A stretch of DNA of 64,000 bases from NCBI GenBank assembly GCA_027475525.1, contig JAMWFC010000032.1, forward strand, positions 1,798,001-1,862,000, read 5' to 3'. The notes under the pieces are model-generated. The model was not told the DNA's origin, searched no databases, and was given only the letters and a program-made list of their open reading frames with translations. The position numbers and the translations under genes were made by a program. Below, piece by piece: positions 46,060 through 57,598 of this stretch; position 1 is the first letter of the stretch; every line of letters starts with the position of its first letter. This DNA is from Macrolepiota albuminosa (lineage: Eukaryota; Basidiomycota; Agaricomycetes; Agaricales; Agaricaceae).

Positions 46060-46435
46060 CTCTAAAGCTACAGTTCGAAGTTTTTGTCATTTTATTGCTC
46101 TGTGTCTGTGCTATAGTCCTTATAGTGGTTGCAGCTCCCTCTATATACATAGACTCTGAACTATTGGGTGGTGACCCTTAAGTGGGGCTGCTTTATCTTG
46201 CCAGTGAAGCCTGACACGCCTAACTGGGAGGTGTTACAATTGCAGAGTCTGCAGTTACTTAGTTACACTTACTATACCTCACCTTCCTGCTGCACCACTC
46301 CTGAGGACCTTACAGGAACCCTGCCAGTTTTATTAACTGGATTTGTGGCTGAATTCCTTTTGGCACACTAGACCTTAGCATTCTATTGCTTTTTCAGCAT
46401 TTCCTGACACTACACTCCACACCAACTCTTTCACC
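46060..46435 (+). other. Copia D leader
   Basis: Untranslated leader of about 375 bp between primer site and first gag ATG. It may hold a packaging signal; no motif was recognised. Confidence 0.5.
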
Positions 46436-49400
46436 ATGCCTACTTCTATACCAGCCTTCAACAAACTCAATTCCCACAACTATAACTCTTGGGTTGGGGA
46501 AATGGAGGCCTATCTTCGCTCTCAGAATGCCTGGATGCCTATTTCCATGCCTTTTTTGGCTCCTGAACTCTCTGACAAACCTACACCAGAAGAGAAGAGG
46601 GAATACAGAGAATAGCAAAAGGAGGCTAATGTTGCATCTGGTCTGATTTACTTGATGGTGGAGGATGATCAAAAAATCCATCTCAATGATCACAAAGATC
46701 AACCAGACAAGATGTGGGATGCACTCAAGCAAATACACATGCAGCAGCGCCCAGGCACTCGCTTTAATGCCTATGATGACTTGTTTTCCATCAGAAAAGG
46801 AGAGGATGAGAATCTGCAGACTCTTATCAATAGAGTTGAGACTGCAATGAAGAGAATCCAGGATTTGCGCCCTAAAGACTTTGATATTGCTAAACTAGAC
46901 AATGAATTGTCATCCATGGCATTAATCAGGGCGCTTCCTGAGGATTTCTCAGCATTTGTATCAACTCTTCTTCTTAAAGATGACTTGGACAAGGCCAAGA
47001 TTCACCAGGCCTTTGTCACAGAGGAAACACAACGTCGTCGTCGTGCTGATGAGTCTGCTGCAGCTGCAATTGCTATGAATGTTGCATTGGCCAAAGCTTC
47101 TTGTGATTTTTGCAGTTTGCAAGGTCATACACAGGCTAATTGCTTCAAATACAAGGCAGCCCAGCAACAAGCCAAGCAGCAGACTAAATCTCACAAAGGA
47201 AAAGGCAAAAAGCGTCAGGAGCATGCTAATACAGCCTCCAATGATGACAAGTCAAAGAAGGATGATGCAGAATTTGCTGGAAATGCAAGTACTCATTTAT
47301 TGGATTGTTCAGATCCATTACTTCCCATTCAGCCTGAAGCTGACTTTGATTGGATTGTAGACTCAGGAGCCACTTGCCACATGACTCCACATCGAAATTG
47401 GGTCCACAATTACAAGCCCTATCATACCCCAATCAGGTTAGCTGACAACAACATTATTTATTCAGCTGGAATTGGAACTGTTATATTCCATCCAGTTGTA
47501 AATGGGAAGAAGGTCCAATCCTTAGAGTTCCACAGAGTCTTGCATGTTCCACAACTCCGAAATAATCTCTTATCTTGTATATATTTGACCAGAAACAAAG
47601 GCTATAACATTCACATTGATAAAAAGGCCATGCATTTCTGGTTGAATAGAAAAGAGTTATTTAGTGCTACAATCAAATCCAACAACTCTGCTCATTTGGA
47701 TGGTTGTACAGCACTAGTTTCAGAGTCTGCTCATCTTACCAGCACATTGCCACTTGATTTGAACCTATGGCATCGCAGATTTGCTCATCATAACTATGCA
47801 GATGTCAAAAGGATGGTCAATAACAAGTTGGTAGTTGGTTTGAACTTGAATTCTGCTGCAAAGCCTGATCCCATCTGTGAACCTTGTTTGGCGTCAATAA
47901 CAAGTTGGTAGTTGGTTTGAACTTGAATTCTGCTGCAAAGCCTGATCCCATCTGTGAACCTTGTTTGGCTGGCAAAATGCATTCCAATCCTTTTCCTTCT
48001 TCTAGTAGCAGTGCATCAAAGCCATTAGAATTAATCCATACTGATGTGCATGGCCCTCTTCCAGTTGCTGCAATTGGAGGCTATCACTATTGGATTACAT
48101 TCATTGATGATTGCACCAGCTTCAAAGCTGCCATGCCTATGAAGAAGAAAAGTGATGCATTCAATGCCTTCAAGACATTCAAAGCTTATGCTGAGAATGC
48201 TCTAGATGCCAAAATCAAAGCTATGCAAGATGACAAGGGTGGAGAGTACATGTCAAAGGAGTTTATTGCATACACTGATGCTTGTGGAATTGTGAGGAGG
48301 CATACAACTCGAAATAGGCCTCAGCAGAATGGTGTTGCTGAAAGAGCAAACAGAACTCTGTCAGAAGACATCACTGCCATGCTCAATGAGTCAGGCTTAC
48401 CAGCCTCATTCTGGGCACACTGTCTATATGCTCAGATTCACATTCTGAATCGCATTCCAACAGCATCACAGTCAGCTACTCCTTATGAGAGGTGGCACAA
48501 GCACAAACCAGATGTTTCTCATCTCAGAGTTTGGGGATGTAGAGCATATGTTTACATACAAAGGGATATGCGCAAATCTCTGCAGTCTCACATGGAAAAA
48601 TGCATCTTCATTGGATATCCACCTGGTTATAAAGGATGGTTGTTTTACAATCCTGAAACCAAGAAGACTGTAATTTCTGAGAGAGCAGAGTTTGATGAGC
48701 GCTTCTTCCCTGGTTTGCACTTAACTAGGCCAGTGATACCTTCTACACCTCCTCTACCACCTGTGGATCTCAATATCCCAGTGTTATCTGCCTTTGAAAA
48801 TGAGGGGAGTGAACCATTGCTTTTCCAAGTGCCAGTAACACCTCCTACACCTCCACTACCTCCACCACCTCCATTACGCCCTATAACACCTCCACCAGCT
48901 CCAAGACCACTTGATCATGAATTAGGCCCTCAGCCAGCTGCCCCAGCACTCAGACCACGTCCAAATCGACTCAGACACCATTCAGCACAACCACCTGCAC
49001 AACCACCTGCTCCTCCATCACCTCCACTTGCTTTAAGACGCTCTAAGCGCAATGTACAGCCTCCCAGAGACTGGTGGGTGGTGCAACATCAAGAACCTGT
49101 TGTCCAAGACAGTTCTGATGAAGAGGAGCAAGTGCAAGGTGAATTGGAATTGGGGTCTGATCTTGAACAAGAAGAACCAGAGCCAGAACCACTTGATCCT
49201 GGTTTTGAAGATGTTCAGTTTGCTGTATTGGCTAGCTCTTCAGATCCTAGAACATTCAAACAAGCTATGAAATCTGAGGATGCTGACAAGTGGTATTAGG
49301 CAGCAGTTGATGAATATGTTTCATTGGTTGCTAATGGAACTTGGGAGGAGTGTGACTTGCCTGAAGGCAAGAAAGCTATTGGCAGTGGATGGGTATTTCG

Positions 49401-50194
49401 CATTAAGCGCAATGCAAATGGCTCAATTGAGAGGTTTAAAGCTAGACTTGTTGCAAAGGGTTATGCACAACGCCCTGGCATTGACTACAATGAAGTTTTT
49501 GCACCAACATTTCGTCCTGCCTCTCTGCGCCTTATTCTTGCTATTGCTGGCATTGAAGACATGGAATTGCGCTCTGTGGATGTCACTTCTGCTTTTCCCA
49601 ATGTCATGCTTGGGACGCTTTAATTCTTCTCCAGGACCTAAGCATTGGGCAGCTGTTAAGCACTTACTGCGCTATTGCAAAGGCACCATGGACTACAAGC
49701 TTCACTACAATGCTGACACTGGCATCCAACCTTTTACTACATTTTGTGATTCTTCACATGGAGATTGCCCTGATACTGGACGCTCTACTGGTGGATATTT
49801 GACTACAATTGGTGGTGGAGCCATTGGATGGAGCAGCAAGCTTCAATCAGTTGTTACATTGTCCACAACTGAAGCAGAATACATTGCTGCTGTAGAAGCT
49901 GGCAAAGAGATCTTCTGGATGCGAAATATTCTGCATGAAATGGGATATTCTGCTACTGCTCCATCTCCCATGCTGATTGACAATCAATCTGCCATCAATG
50001 TGACTAAAAATCCAGAGCATCATGGAAGAATGAAGCATCTTGATCTTTGTTTTTACTGGCTTAGAGAAGCAGTTGAACAACATAAACTTGTGCCTTATCA
50101 CATTCCTGGAACAGAACAAGTTGCAGATCTTCTTACAAAACCACTTCCTTTGCCTAAAGTGCAATTTTGCAGACAAGGAATGGGAATTTATTAA
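46436..50194 (+). pseudogene. Copia gag-pol polyprotein with a large RT deletion
   Basis: Starts MPTSIPAFNKLNSHNYNSW (UBN2/gag copia type). CCHC knuckle CDFCSLQGHTQANC at about 47102-47145; protease WIVDSGATCHMTPH near 47352; GAG-pre-integrase LWHRRFAHHNYADVKRM near 47765; integrase D (HTDVHGPL), D (DDKGGEYMS), E (NGVAERANRTL); RT start GSGWVFRIKRNANGSIERFK, SVDVTSAFPN. The sequence then jumps near 49605 to the post-RT region (GPKHWAAVKHLLRYCKGTMD) and RNase H (STGGYLTTIGGGAIGW, STTEAEYIAA, TKNPEHHGRMKHLDL, ADLLTKPLP). The RT catalytic YVDD part is gone. TAG stops at 46613 and 49297 sit where Trp or Gln is expected. The 77-bp duplication at 47816 also breaks the frame. Confidence 0.92.
47816..47969. 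repeat. Exact 77-bp tandem duplication no. 11
   Basis: 47816-47892 is repeated at 47893-47969, in the pre-integrase part of copia pol. It splits a frame that is otherwise continuous. Confidence 0.98.
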
Positions 50195-50231
50195 TTATTC
50201 AAACTTGGAGATACACTAGATCAGGGGGGAC

Positions 50232-50639
50232 TGTTGAAATTGCCTGTTGCATGCATTCCATTATGATCATCATTCTATCCCAAGTTCATTCTATCACATG
50301 TATCTACATGTGATTATAGCCTGTTGCATGCATTCCATTATGATCATCATTCTATCCCAAGTTCATTCTATCACATGTATCTACATGTGATTATATTCTA
50401 TCACATGTATCTACATGTGATTATATTCTATCACATGTATCCACATGTGATTATACTTTATCACATGTATATAGTTTTCCAGTAGTATATAAACTGTAGA
50501 TAGATCATCTGAAGTCCTCACTCTTTCTGACTTTGGACTTCAGGTTAGTAATACTTTACTTGCTCAATACACTCTTTCTGACTTTGGACTTCAGCTTTAG
50601 TGACAGTTTCTGTCCCCTGTGCTTTGCCTGTCTTTAACA
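50232..50639 (+). repeat. 3' LTR of copia D
   Basis: TGTTGAAATTGCCTG...GTCTTTAACA, 408 bp including a 77-bp exact duplication. Confidence 0.95.
50242..50395. repeat. Exact 77-bp tandem duplication no. 12
   Basis: 50242-50318 is repeated at 50319-50395, inside the copia 3' LTR. Confidence 0.97.
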
Positions 50640-50712
50640 AATACATGTGATAGAATGAACTTGGGATAGAATGATGATCATAATGGAATGCATGCAACAG
50701 GCAATTTCAACA

Positions 50713-51953
50713 GGGCCCTCTACCGGATCAGCCAGGGGGCAGCTAGAGCAGGAACATCTTCATAGAGAAGAATGTCCCGCCCTAGACTGGCCTTCTGGCT
50801 GGGAATAACAACGCTCAACTGAGTCAAGTGGGAGGGCATGTCCTCCACTCCTTGCTGACATGCCCTTTTGCTGAAGTTGGTGTCCCAACTCAGAGGTATA
50901 GTCTGCCACTTATGAGCGGCCAATAGAGCAAAGAAATCAGTTTTGCGCTGAGCGTGCATGTGATCCATCATCCGGCTGATGAGGACAATGGCCTCTGCAT
51001 CGCGGAGGAATGACGACTCTGCGGGTATGTCATATCTGTTGTCCCTCAGGCGTTGGAGGAGAGTAGCCAGGACTAAGTCCTGGTTGAGACTGGGCTCAAC
51101 AGCCCATCCATGCTTTTCCTTTGTCGCATCGAGGATGCAACTCTTCTTTTGAGCTGGGCTCAGGTTGGTGCGGCATCTCCAGCCACTATAGCAAGGAGAG
51201 CCTGGCCAGGCTCTCCATCGGCACATCAGCCGAAGAGGTGGTGCCTTGTTCTGTATTGAGAGTTTTTGTGCTCTCAATGGCTGCGTGGGCCTGCATGAGG
51301 GATGCTTGGCATCCTTCTAGGTTGTCAGCTGGTACTGTGGTTGACAGGAAAGCCGACTTGCCTCCCTTGGCTAGCGCCTCATATGAGGCATTATACTGGG
51401 GCATCATGCCCCAAGCCCCCATCCAAGCCAGGGGGTACAGCATCATTACAGGCACACTACCCATGCCAGGATAGTGCACCAGAGCGGTAAACTGGGGAAA
51501 AGGATGTGCCCCAATTGGCCCCATTGCCAGTACAGGGGCAAGCTGCCTCTATTCTGATGTTGCATGAGGGCTAAATAGCCCCCTGTACTGGGCCTGTTGG
51601 GATTGGCCCTCAGCGTGATGTGGCACATAAGCGCACTGTGCCGTCTGACAAGGCAGAAAACCGCCCACAGGTGCATTCTGAGGCATAAAGTTGCCCTGCA
51701 TGAGTTGTTGTGACAGATAGCCACTGATCACTAGCTGCTGCAGCGGGTAGCCCACCGCTGATTGTTGCTGCTGCTGTGGGAAGCCCACAGCCTGTTGCAA
51801 TTGTCCCCACTGAGGTGCATTTTGGGTCAGTGGGGGAGCCATCTGCCCTCCCTTCAGCTGACAGTAAGACTGACGGTGTAAACTCAAACTGTTGCTGCTA
51901 TTGCTGCTGCTGCTGCTGCTCACTGGGATCCACAGGCATGTTGTCCATGGTTA
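50713..51953 (-). pseudogene. ORF E, copy 2, N-terminal third
   Basis: Starts at an ATG near 51950 (MDNMPVDPSEQQQQQQ...) with a CAG-rich glutamine tract. It continues with Gln/Pro-rich sequence (NAPQWGQLQQAVGFPQQQQQ, LMQGNFMPQNAPVGGFLP), then LAWMGAWGMMPQYNASYEA, SLMQAHAAIESTKTLNTEQ, LVLATLLQRLRDNRYDIPAE, RDAEAIVLISRMMDHMHAQ and ILLYEDVPALAAPWLI at about 50740, where the solo LTR D interrupts it. The same start and order occur at 10085-12600 in copy 1. The Gln-rich N-terminus suggests a disordered or aggregation-prone domain. No known family. Confidence 0.76.
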
Positions 51954-52079
51954 AGAAAAGAAAGAAAAAAAGAAATTTTGAATTTTAGATGTGTCTCAGC
52001 CACAGCTGCTGACCAACTCAGCCAAGCCACGATCAGCACTGCCAATCAAATCAAGTGCTGGCACACTTACCTAACTGAT
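51954..52079 (-). other. Spacer between pol and ORF E, gypsy C copy 2
   Basis: Short spacer matching 9960-10084 of copy 1. It may hold the ORF E translation or transcription start. Confidence 0.5.
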
Positions 52080-53433
52080 GTGGGCACTTAATGCCCTTCA
52101 ACTCCAAATAACGGTCAAGTGCTGCCAACTTGGAGCAATGGGAGTATGGCTCCCATGTTGTGTCTCTGAGGGACCACCATACCTCAAACTCAAGCATATT
52201 CCGCTCAGTCCACCGGTGCCCTATGATGCACTCAACAAACCATTTGTCATCGTCTCATGCTTCAAAGTCATAGGGGCCCAGGGTTGCTCTGTTAGGGAAT
52301 AGCGCATTGTCAGACGCGCTATATAGTTGCAACAGCAACACATGGAACTTTGGAATGATTTGTCATTCCTGTAATGCCTGAGGCAGCTCCAGCACATAGT
52401 TGGAGGTACTTGGCTCCACGTCTAGCATGCGGTATGGGCCTACCCATTTTGGGCAGAGTTTACTTGCCCATCCCTTTGGAAGTTTCAGGTTACGTGTTGA
52501 CAAATAGACTAATGCTCCTACTGATATTGGCAGGTCCGTTTGTCTACAGTGATTGGCATTTTTCACCTGAAAGACTCACATCTTGATGATGGCATCATGT
52601 GCCGCCACAATATTCTCCAGGGCCTGCCTGGCAAACTTGATAACTCCTCGGTGGGCCACCACATCTGCACAAATTTCATGCAGCATGGAGAGCAAGTACC
52701 CTCCATTAAGCTCAAAGGGCACATACCCTGTCGTATCTGAGATACCTGCATTAATTACAAACTCAGTAAGTGGACACCAGTCCACCCAGTCTCGTTGATC
52801 AGAGCAAACAACTGCCCTCAAGATCTGGCCTATACTGTGGTTGGCCTGCTCAGTCTGCCCATCTGTCTGAGGGTGGAATGAAGTTGACATGAGGAGTCTA
52901 GCTCCTAACAGCGTGTGGAGTTCCCTCCACCATTGAGATGTGAACTTTGAGTCATGGTCACTCACAATAGTACTAGGCAGCCCATGCAGCCTAACAATCT
53001 CCCTGAGGTAGATCCACGACAGCTCCTTAGCCATCAGCCATCAGCGTAGTTCGCACCGGTATAAGGTGCACCATGCTCATCATGCAGCATATCACCACCC
53101 AGAGGTAATCAAATCCTCTAGACTTGGGAAAGGGACCTACAAAGTCCATTCCAATGGAGTCTCAAGGTTTTACCAGCACAGGTAGCTGGTGTAACTTCCC
53201 AGCAGGGGCTCCAGGGAGCAACTTTGCCCTCTGACATACTGCACATGATGCACAGAACTTGGTAACCTCTTGGGCCATACATGGCCACCAGTACCATCTA
53301 CAGATGTATCCCAACATTTATGCAGCACTGAAGTGCCCCACCAGTGCATGGGCCTGGTCACTGGCAGTACTCGCGTAACAATAGTTTGCATACAGAGAAG
53401 GCAGACCACTGCCACTCCTTGACGGTTTTCCAT
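52080..53433 (-). pseudogene. pol: Integrase and chromo-like end of gypsy C copy 2
   Basis: 53433-53170 covers the zinc-binding region in mixed frames (CPTSQRAKLLPGAPAGKL-type). 53034-52576 reads the core: IVSDHDSKFTSQWWRELHTL (second D), TSFHPQTDGQTEQANHSIGQ (E), TEFVINAGISDTTGYVPFEL. 52566-52363 reads the post-core (ISVGALVYLSTRNLKLPKGW, CPKWVGPYRMLDVEPSTS). The end near 52300-52090 matches the chromo-like tail of copy 1. Element A inserted at the NAGISD/NASISE codons in copy 1, and this copy shows the intact site. Confidence 0.85.
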
Positions 53434-54563
53434 TATGATCAGTCTGCCAGGGCCTCTGCCTAAACCAAGGGTGGTCGTCAGGATTGGTGATTATCTCAGT
53501 GAAGAGAATCATGTCCATATGCCTGCACCACTTCTATGCAGAAGTCGTCGTTGCCCAGACTAGGGGGCTGGGATGAAGGCGATTCACCTTCAAGCATCTC
53601 AGCCAGAGTAACAGGTCTATTGGGGCACTTGTGTTCCCCAGGTGATGCTGGATTCATGACTTCATGCTCCTTGAGCAGTTGGGCGGCTACGTCCTGCTCT
53701 TCACGCTGCTCCCTGAGGTGAGTACTTCACCTCCATTCATTGTCACGCATCACATGTACATCCAGGACATGCTTCCTGATTTCCTGGTACCAGTGAAGAG
53801 GTAGATCCTCCCTGTCTGGGTCTATGCGGCAATCTGCCTGCATATACTTGTGAGGCTCATGAGCCTCCCCGACTATATCACTCTCAAAGTAGCAAGACAA
53901 GCAGTCTGCCACTTTATTGAGTTCACCTTTAACATAGGTGATGTCAAACTAGTATCTTGACATGTAGTCGATCCAACATCACTGATGCAGCAACAAGTTC
54001 ACCTGAGTAATGAAGAACTCAAGTGCCTTGTGATCTATTATGATATGGATGGGGTATTCCATCAGCTTATCCTCCCACTTGAGGAGGGCCTCGAGTATAG
54101 CTAGGGTCTCTAGCTCATGCGCAGCATAGTTTTGCTGGGCAGTTGTGAACTTTTTTGACATGAACTCTGCTGGGCGGCAAGTCTGCCAGCTACTCCCCTG
54201 GCCATACATGGCACTGATGCCTGTTTTAGATGTGTTGCAAATAAGCCATATAGGCTCGTCCTGTCTAGGGTTGATTGGTCAAATAACCGGAGTCTTTATA
54301 CAGATCCGTTTGACCATTTCAAAGCACCGCTGGTACGGTGACCTGTTCTGCATCATGGCCATAAGTGGCCCAGTATAGGCAGTGACATTGGGCAAGAAGC
54401 TCGATATGTAGTTGACAAGGCCAACAAATTGTTGGGTGTCATTGTAGTTTCGTGGCATGCGCCACTCCTGAATGCAATCAAGCTTGTCCTGATTGGGGTG
54501 TATACCCCGCTCATCGATGACATGCCCAGGCAGTCTATACTCTGAGCATAAAGCTCACACTTC
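53434..54563 (-). pseudogene. pol: RNase H and connection region of gypsy C copy 2
   Basis: Reads LICNTSKTGISAMYGQGSSW, QTCRPAEFMSKKFTTAQQNYA, HELETLAILEALLKWEDKLM, HIIIDHKALEFFITQ, then VADCLSCYFESDIVGEAHEP, matching the RNase H of a common agaricomycete gypsy lineage. Upstream, towards the LTR, the end of RT reads decayed sequence with LPNVTAYTGPLMAMMQN-like order. Stops and frame changes occur throughout. Confidence 0.82.
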
Positions 54564-55295
54564 TGTCAGGTTCCGCTGAGTCAGGGGCTTTTCAGGAAAG
54601 CAACGCCCTTACAATGCGGACTTGATCTACAGATACTCGGGTGTTTGGAACTCCGGGGCTAGGACTCCGGAGTTCAAGACGCGGACAGGGGTAATCCCGG
54701 GAGAGGGAACTTGGTCCAGGGGTTTTGGGTTGTGGGTAGCTGGGGGTTGGATGGGGGTTGAGTCGTGAACCGGAGGTTCTAAGATGAGATCGGGTTAACA
54801 AATTATAAGTCGTGAAGTGCATACCAAACTTAGAGCACACAATTATTCAAGCGTGCCAGTCAAAGCGTGCCAGTCAGTGCATACCAGTCAAGCAGAGGGC
54901 ACGCAACAATTCAAGTTATTATCAAGACTAGCGAATACAACGGGGAACTACGCTATAAGTACTACGGGACCAGGTCTTGGGGTTTTGGGGTGTCTGGGAT
55001 GGGTTCCAGGAGTCATTGAGTAGCGGGCAGGGACTGTATACTTGGATCGTGCGTGTGGGGCACGCAATCAATTGGCGCAGAGGGAGCTGTGATGCGTGAT
55101 GTGTGATGGCCAGAAGCGAGTCGTGTGATCCGATCGTTGATCAGGGCTGGTGGCGGCTGATGGCGACCCTTGATGCGCGTGATGGCGGTGTCGGTAGTTG
55201 TGATGGCGGGGCATGTCCTGTGGGGTTGGAGGGAGGGTCCCGGATGGTGTTCCAGGGGTGTCCCGGGGTGGATCCGGAGGGGAGGAGTCGTGACA
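54564..55295 (-). repeat. Solo LTR of family A in gypsy C copy 2 RT
   Basis: Plus strand TGTCAGGTTCCGCTGAG...GGAGTCGTGACA, 732 bp. Perfect TSD ACTTC at 54559-54563 and 55296-55300. It keeps many CpG, so it is younger than the solo copies at 11109 and 13284. Confidence 0.95.
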
Positions 55296-56160
55296 ACTTC
55301 TTCCACTTCAAGTACAACTTGTACTTGTGTAGTCATTTGAATGCAACTCTGAGGTGCTGCTCCTCCTCCATGGAATCCAAATAGATGAATATATCATCTA
55401 AGTAGACATGCATAAAGCGTCCTATCATGTCTCGAAAAATAGAGGTCATGAGCCTCTGAAAGGTTGCAGAGGCATTACAGTCTCCAATCTGCATTATGTC
55501 ACTTGTGAACGTGCCCATGATCGATGCAAATATGGTCTTGGGTACATCTTTGGTGCGAATGCACACCTGCTTGTAGGCATCAGTAAGATCAATCTTTGAG
55601 CAATACTTTGCCCGAGCCACATCTTCCCAGATCACCTCCTGGTTGGGTAAAGAAGTTACATCCTTTATAGTATTGTCATTGCGCTGATGCGCATCAAGAG
55701 CTGTTCAAAGGGTTCCGTCCTTCTTCAGGATGCACAGTAATGGTGCAGCCTGAGCAGTCCACTGAGCATTCAAATAGTGATTAGTTTTATCATGTAATTG
55801 CTTCTGGAGTGCGTGTGAACAGTGTGGCAAGTGGTACTTGTATTGCTTGCTCTCGTTTATGAGATTAATCTCATGGTTCACTTCCTGCCAGAGCAGGAGC
55901 TCCTCCTTGGTCCCATTGACCATATCAGCAAATTCTTCTTGCTATTGCTGATGCAACCAAGGTATATCTTCCTCACAAAGGCTTGTCGCCTTCTGTTTCC
56001 CCTTGAGACACACTGGGAAAAGTACCTCCACCATATATTGCTTGCAAATTGCAAGCACCTGATTAACACTGTCATTGGGTATATGCAGTCTCAGTGGGAG
56101 ATCCACTACCGCTGCCTTACAAGTAATGAGGCTTGTCCCTTTATGTATGAGTGAATACGC
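55296..56160 (-). pseudogene. pol: Reverse transcriptase of gypsy C copy 2
   Basis: 55923-55705 reads YKYHLPHCSHALQKQLHDK, TAQAAPLLCILKKDGTL; 55635-55333 reads EDVARAKYCSKIDLTDAYKQ, KTIFASIMGTFTSDIMQIGD, CNASATFQRLMTSIFRDMIG, FMHVYLDDIFIYLDSMEEEQ. YLDD is the RT active site, intact here. Solo LTR A follows directly. Frame changes between pieces show decay. Confidence 0.87.
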
Positions 56161-57598
56161 TATGGACACTTTGTCCGAAGCTGGCTGGCGATACGCTGGT
56201 GTGATGGTTGTCCATCGCTAGTGCACATTTCATGCACACATACATGGCTGCCACCAGTTTGTTCCACTCCTATGACATTTAAGGGTCGTATGCCCAGTTA
56301 TACTCGATAGGGACTGCGTGTCCTTCCCACATGAAGCTTCCACCTCTTGGTTGCTGTCCCTTAAGTCATCTAACTTGACTCGTGAGGACATAGGTAGGCA
56401 TACATCCACTGAGTTCTCATGCTGTTTTGCCTTTTGCTGGCGCTTGCCTGGAGGCTTTGCGCCTTGATCATCAGGAGTGAGTATTTGCTTGTCTCTTATC
56501 TTGGAGGCTTGATACTCCTCCTCGCTCATCATCATCATATTGTAGTCTGAGCTCAGTCCAGGCATAGCCTGCACTTCCTCATCCACATCCTCCACCACCG
56601 GCACTTTGTGCTGGCTGAGTCATGGAGAATCCTTGCACTTCTCCGTAGTGCGGTGACATTGCAGGTGATTATCAGTATCGTCTGCTGTAGCTCATTTGGC
56701 TGGGATCACCTTCCCATTCACTAGCACCTGACAGTGCTCGAAGTCTAGCATTACTTTGTTACGCTGCATGAATAGCATGCCCAGTATTATATCATAGCAA
56801 TCAAAGTTCGCTACATCCATGTATTCCCAGCTGCATGTGTTGAAATTGCCTGTTGCATGCATTCCATATGATCATCATTCTATCCCAAGTTCATTCTATC
56901 ACATGTATCCACATGTGATTATACTTTATCACATGTATCTACATGTGATTATATTCTATCACATGTATCCACATATCACATGTATCCCCATGTGATTATA
57001 CTTTATCACATGTATCTACATGTGATTATATTCTATCACATGTATCCACATGTGATTATACTTTATCACATGTATCCTCCATGTGATTATATTCTATCAC
57101 ATGTATCCACATGTGATTATTCTTTATTCACATGTATATAGTTTTCCAGTAGTATATAAACTGTAGATAGATCATCTGAAGTCCTCACTCTTTCTGACTT
57201 TGGACTTCAGGTTAGTAATACTTTACTTGCTCAATACACTCTTTCTGACTTTGGACTTCAGCTTTAGTGACAGTTTCTGTCCCCTGTGCTTTGCCTGTCT
57301 TTAACAGCATGAGCCCAGTGTCTGGATAGTTATATTTGTCCCATACTGCACCATAGCATGGCTTCCTACGGTGCCCAGCTGCAATGCCAATGGCATATCT
57401 AACTCCTGTATGAAAATTCCATACATGTGGATGAACTGGGGTGTTATACCCGATGTAGTACTTACTCCCAGAGTCCCATAAAGTCCAGGCTTTGTGGCCA
57501 TTTACATCCACATATGAAACCAGACACTTCTTGTCTGCCTGCTTCAATGTAGAGCGCTGCAAAGTGCCCTCTGCTCGACAAAGAGTCACTTTCTTCAT
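56161..57598 (-). pseudogene. pol: Protease and linker of gypsy C copy 2, split by solo LTR D
   Basis: 57598-57308 reads ALVDSGSTTS-like sequence in two frames (WTLWDSGS and GITPQFIHMYGIFIQELDMP, LALQLGTVGSHAMVQYGTNI), an aspartic protease with DSGS. After the LTR D at 56838-57306 the frame continues EYMDVANFDCYDIILGMLFM, RNKVMLDFEHCQVLVNGKVI. A charged linker follows at 56604-56230 (MMMSEEEYQASKIRDKQ, PPGKRQQKAKQHENSVDVCL). Confidence 0.82.
56838..57306 (+). repeat. Solo LTR of family D, long form
   Basis: TGTTGAAATTGCC...TCTTTAACA, 469 bp, TSD GCATG (56833-56837 and 57307-57311). It carries the largest number of the 30-bp palindromic units in the window, including one spot where two units are fused (CCACATATCACATG near 56970). 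Confidence 0.95.

Larger units (their letters stand above)
45711..50639 (+). mobile_element. Ty1/copia element D with both LTRs, RT-deleted
   Basis: LTRs 45711-46043 and 50232-50639, TSD AATAC (45706-45710 and 50640-50644), half-tRNA-iMet-type primer site, gag-pol in copia order (integrase before RT), polypurine tract at about 50221-50231. Most of the RT domain is missing, so it depends on helper proteins. Discounting one 77-bp duplication, the 3' LTR is 331 bp against 333 for the 5' LTR. Confidence 0.95.
45399..50712 (-). repeat. Solo LTR of family D (reverse), hosting a full copia element
   Basis: Plus strand begins TGTTAAAGACAGGC at 45399 and ends GGCAATTTCAACA at 50712, the reverse of LTR D. 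TSD GGGCC at 45394-45398 and 50713-50717. The complete copia 45711-50639 plus its TSD lies inside it. Gypsy C ORF E continues on both sides. Confidence 0.93.

Noticed and set aside
56912..57055. A further 77-base spacing between matching units in solo LTR D
   Set aside because: The match is shorter than 77 bases, has a mismatch at 56911/56988, and is explained by fused units of the palindromic array, so it is not counted with the thirteen exact duplications.
56838..57140. CRISPR-like array of regularly spaced palindromes
   Set aside because: Units are contiguous 30-bp minisatellite copies within a copia LTR, without unique spacers, in a eukaryotic genome.
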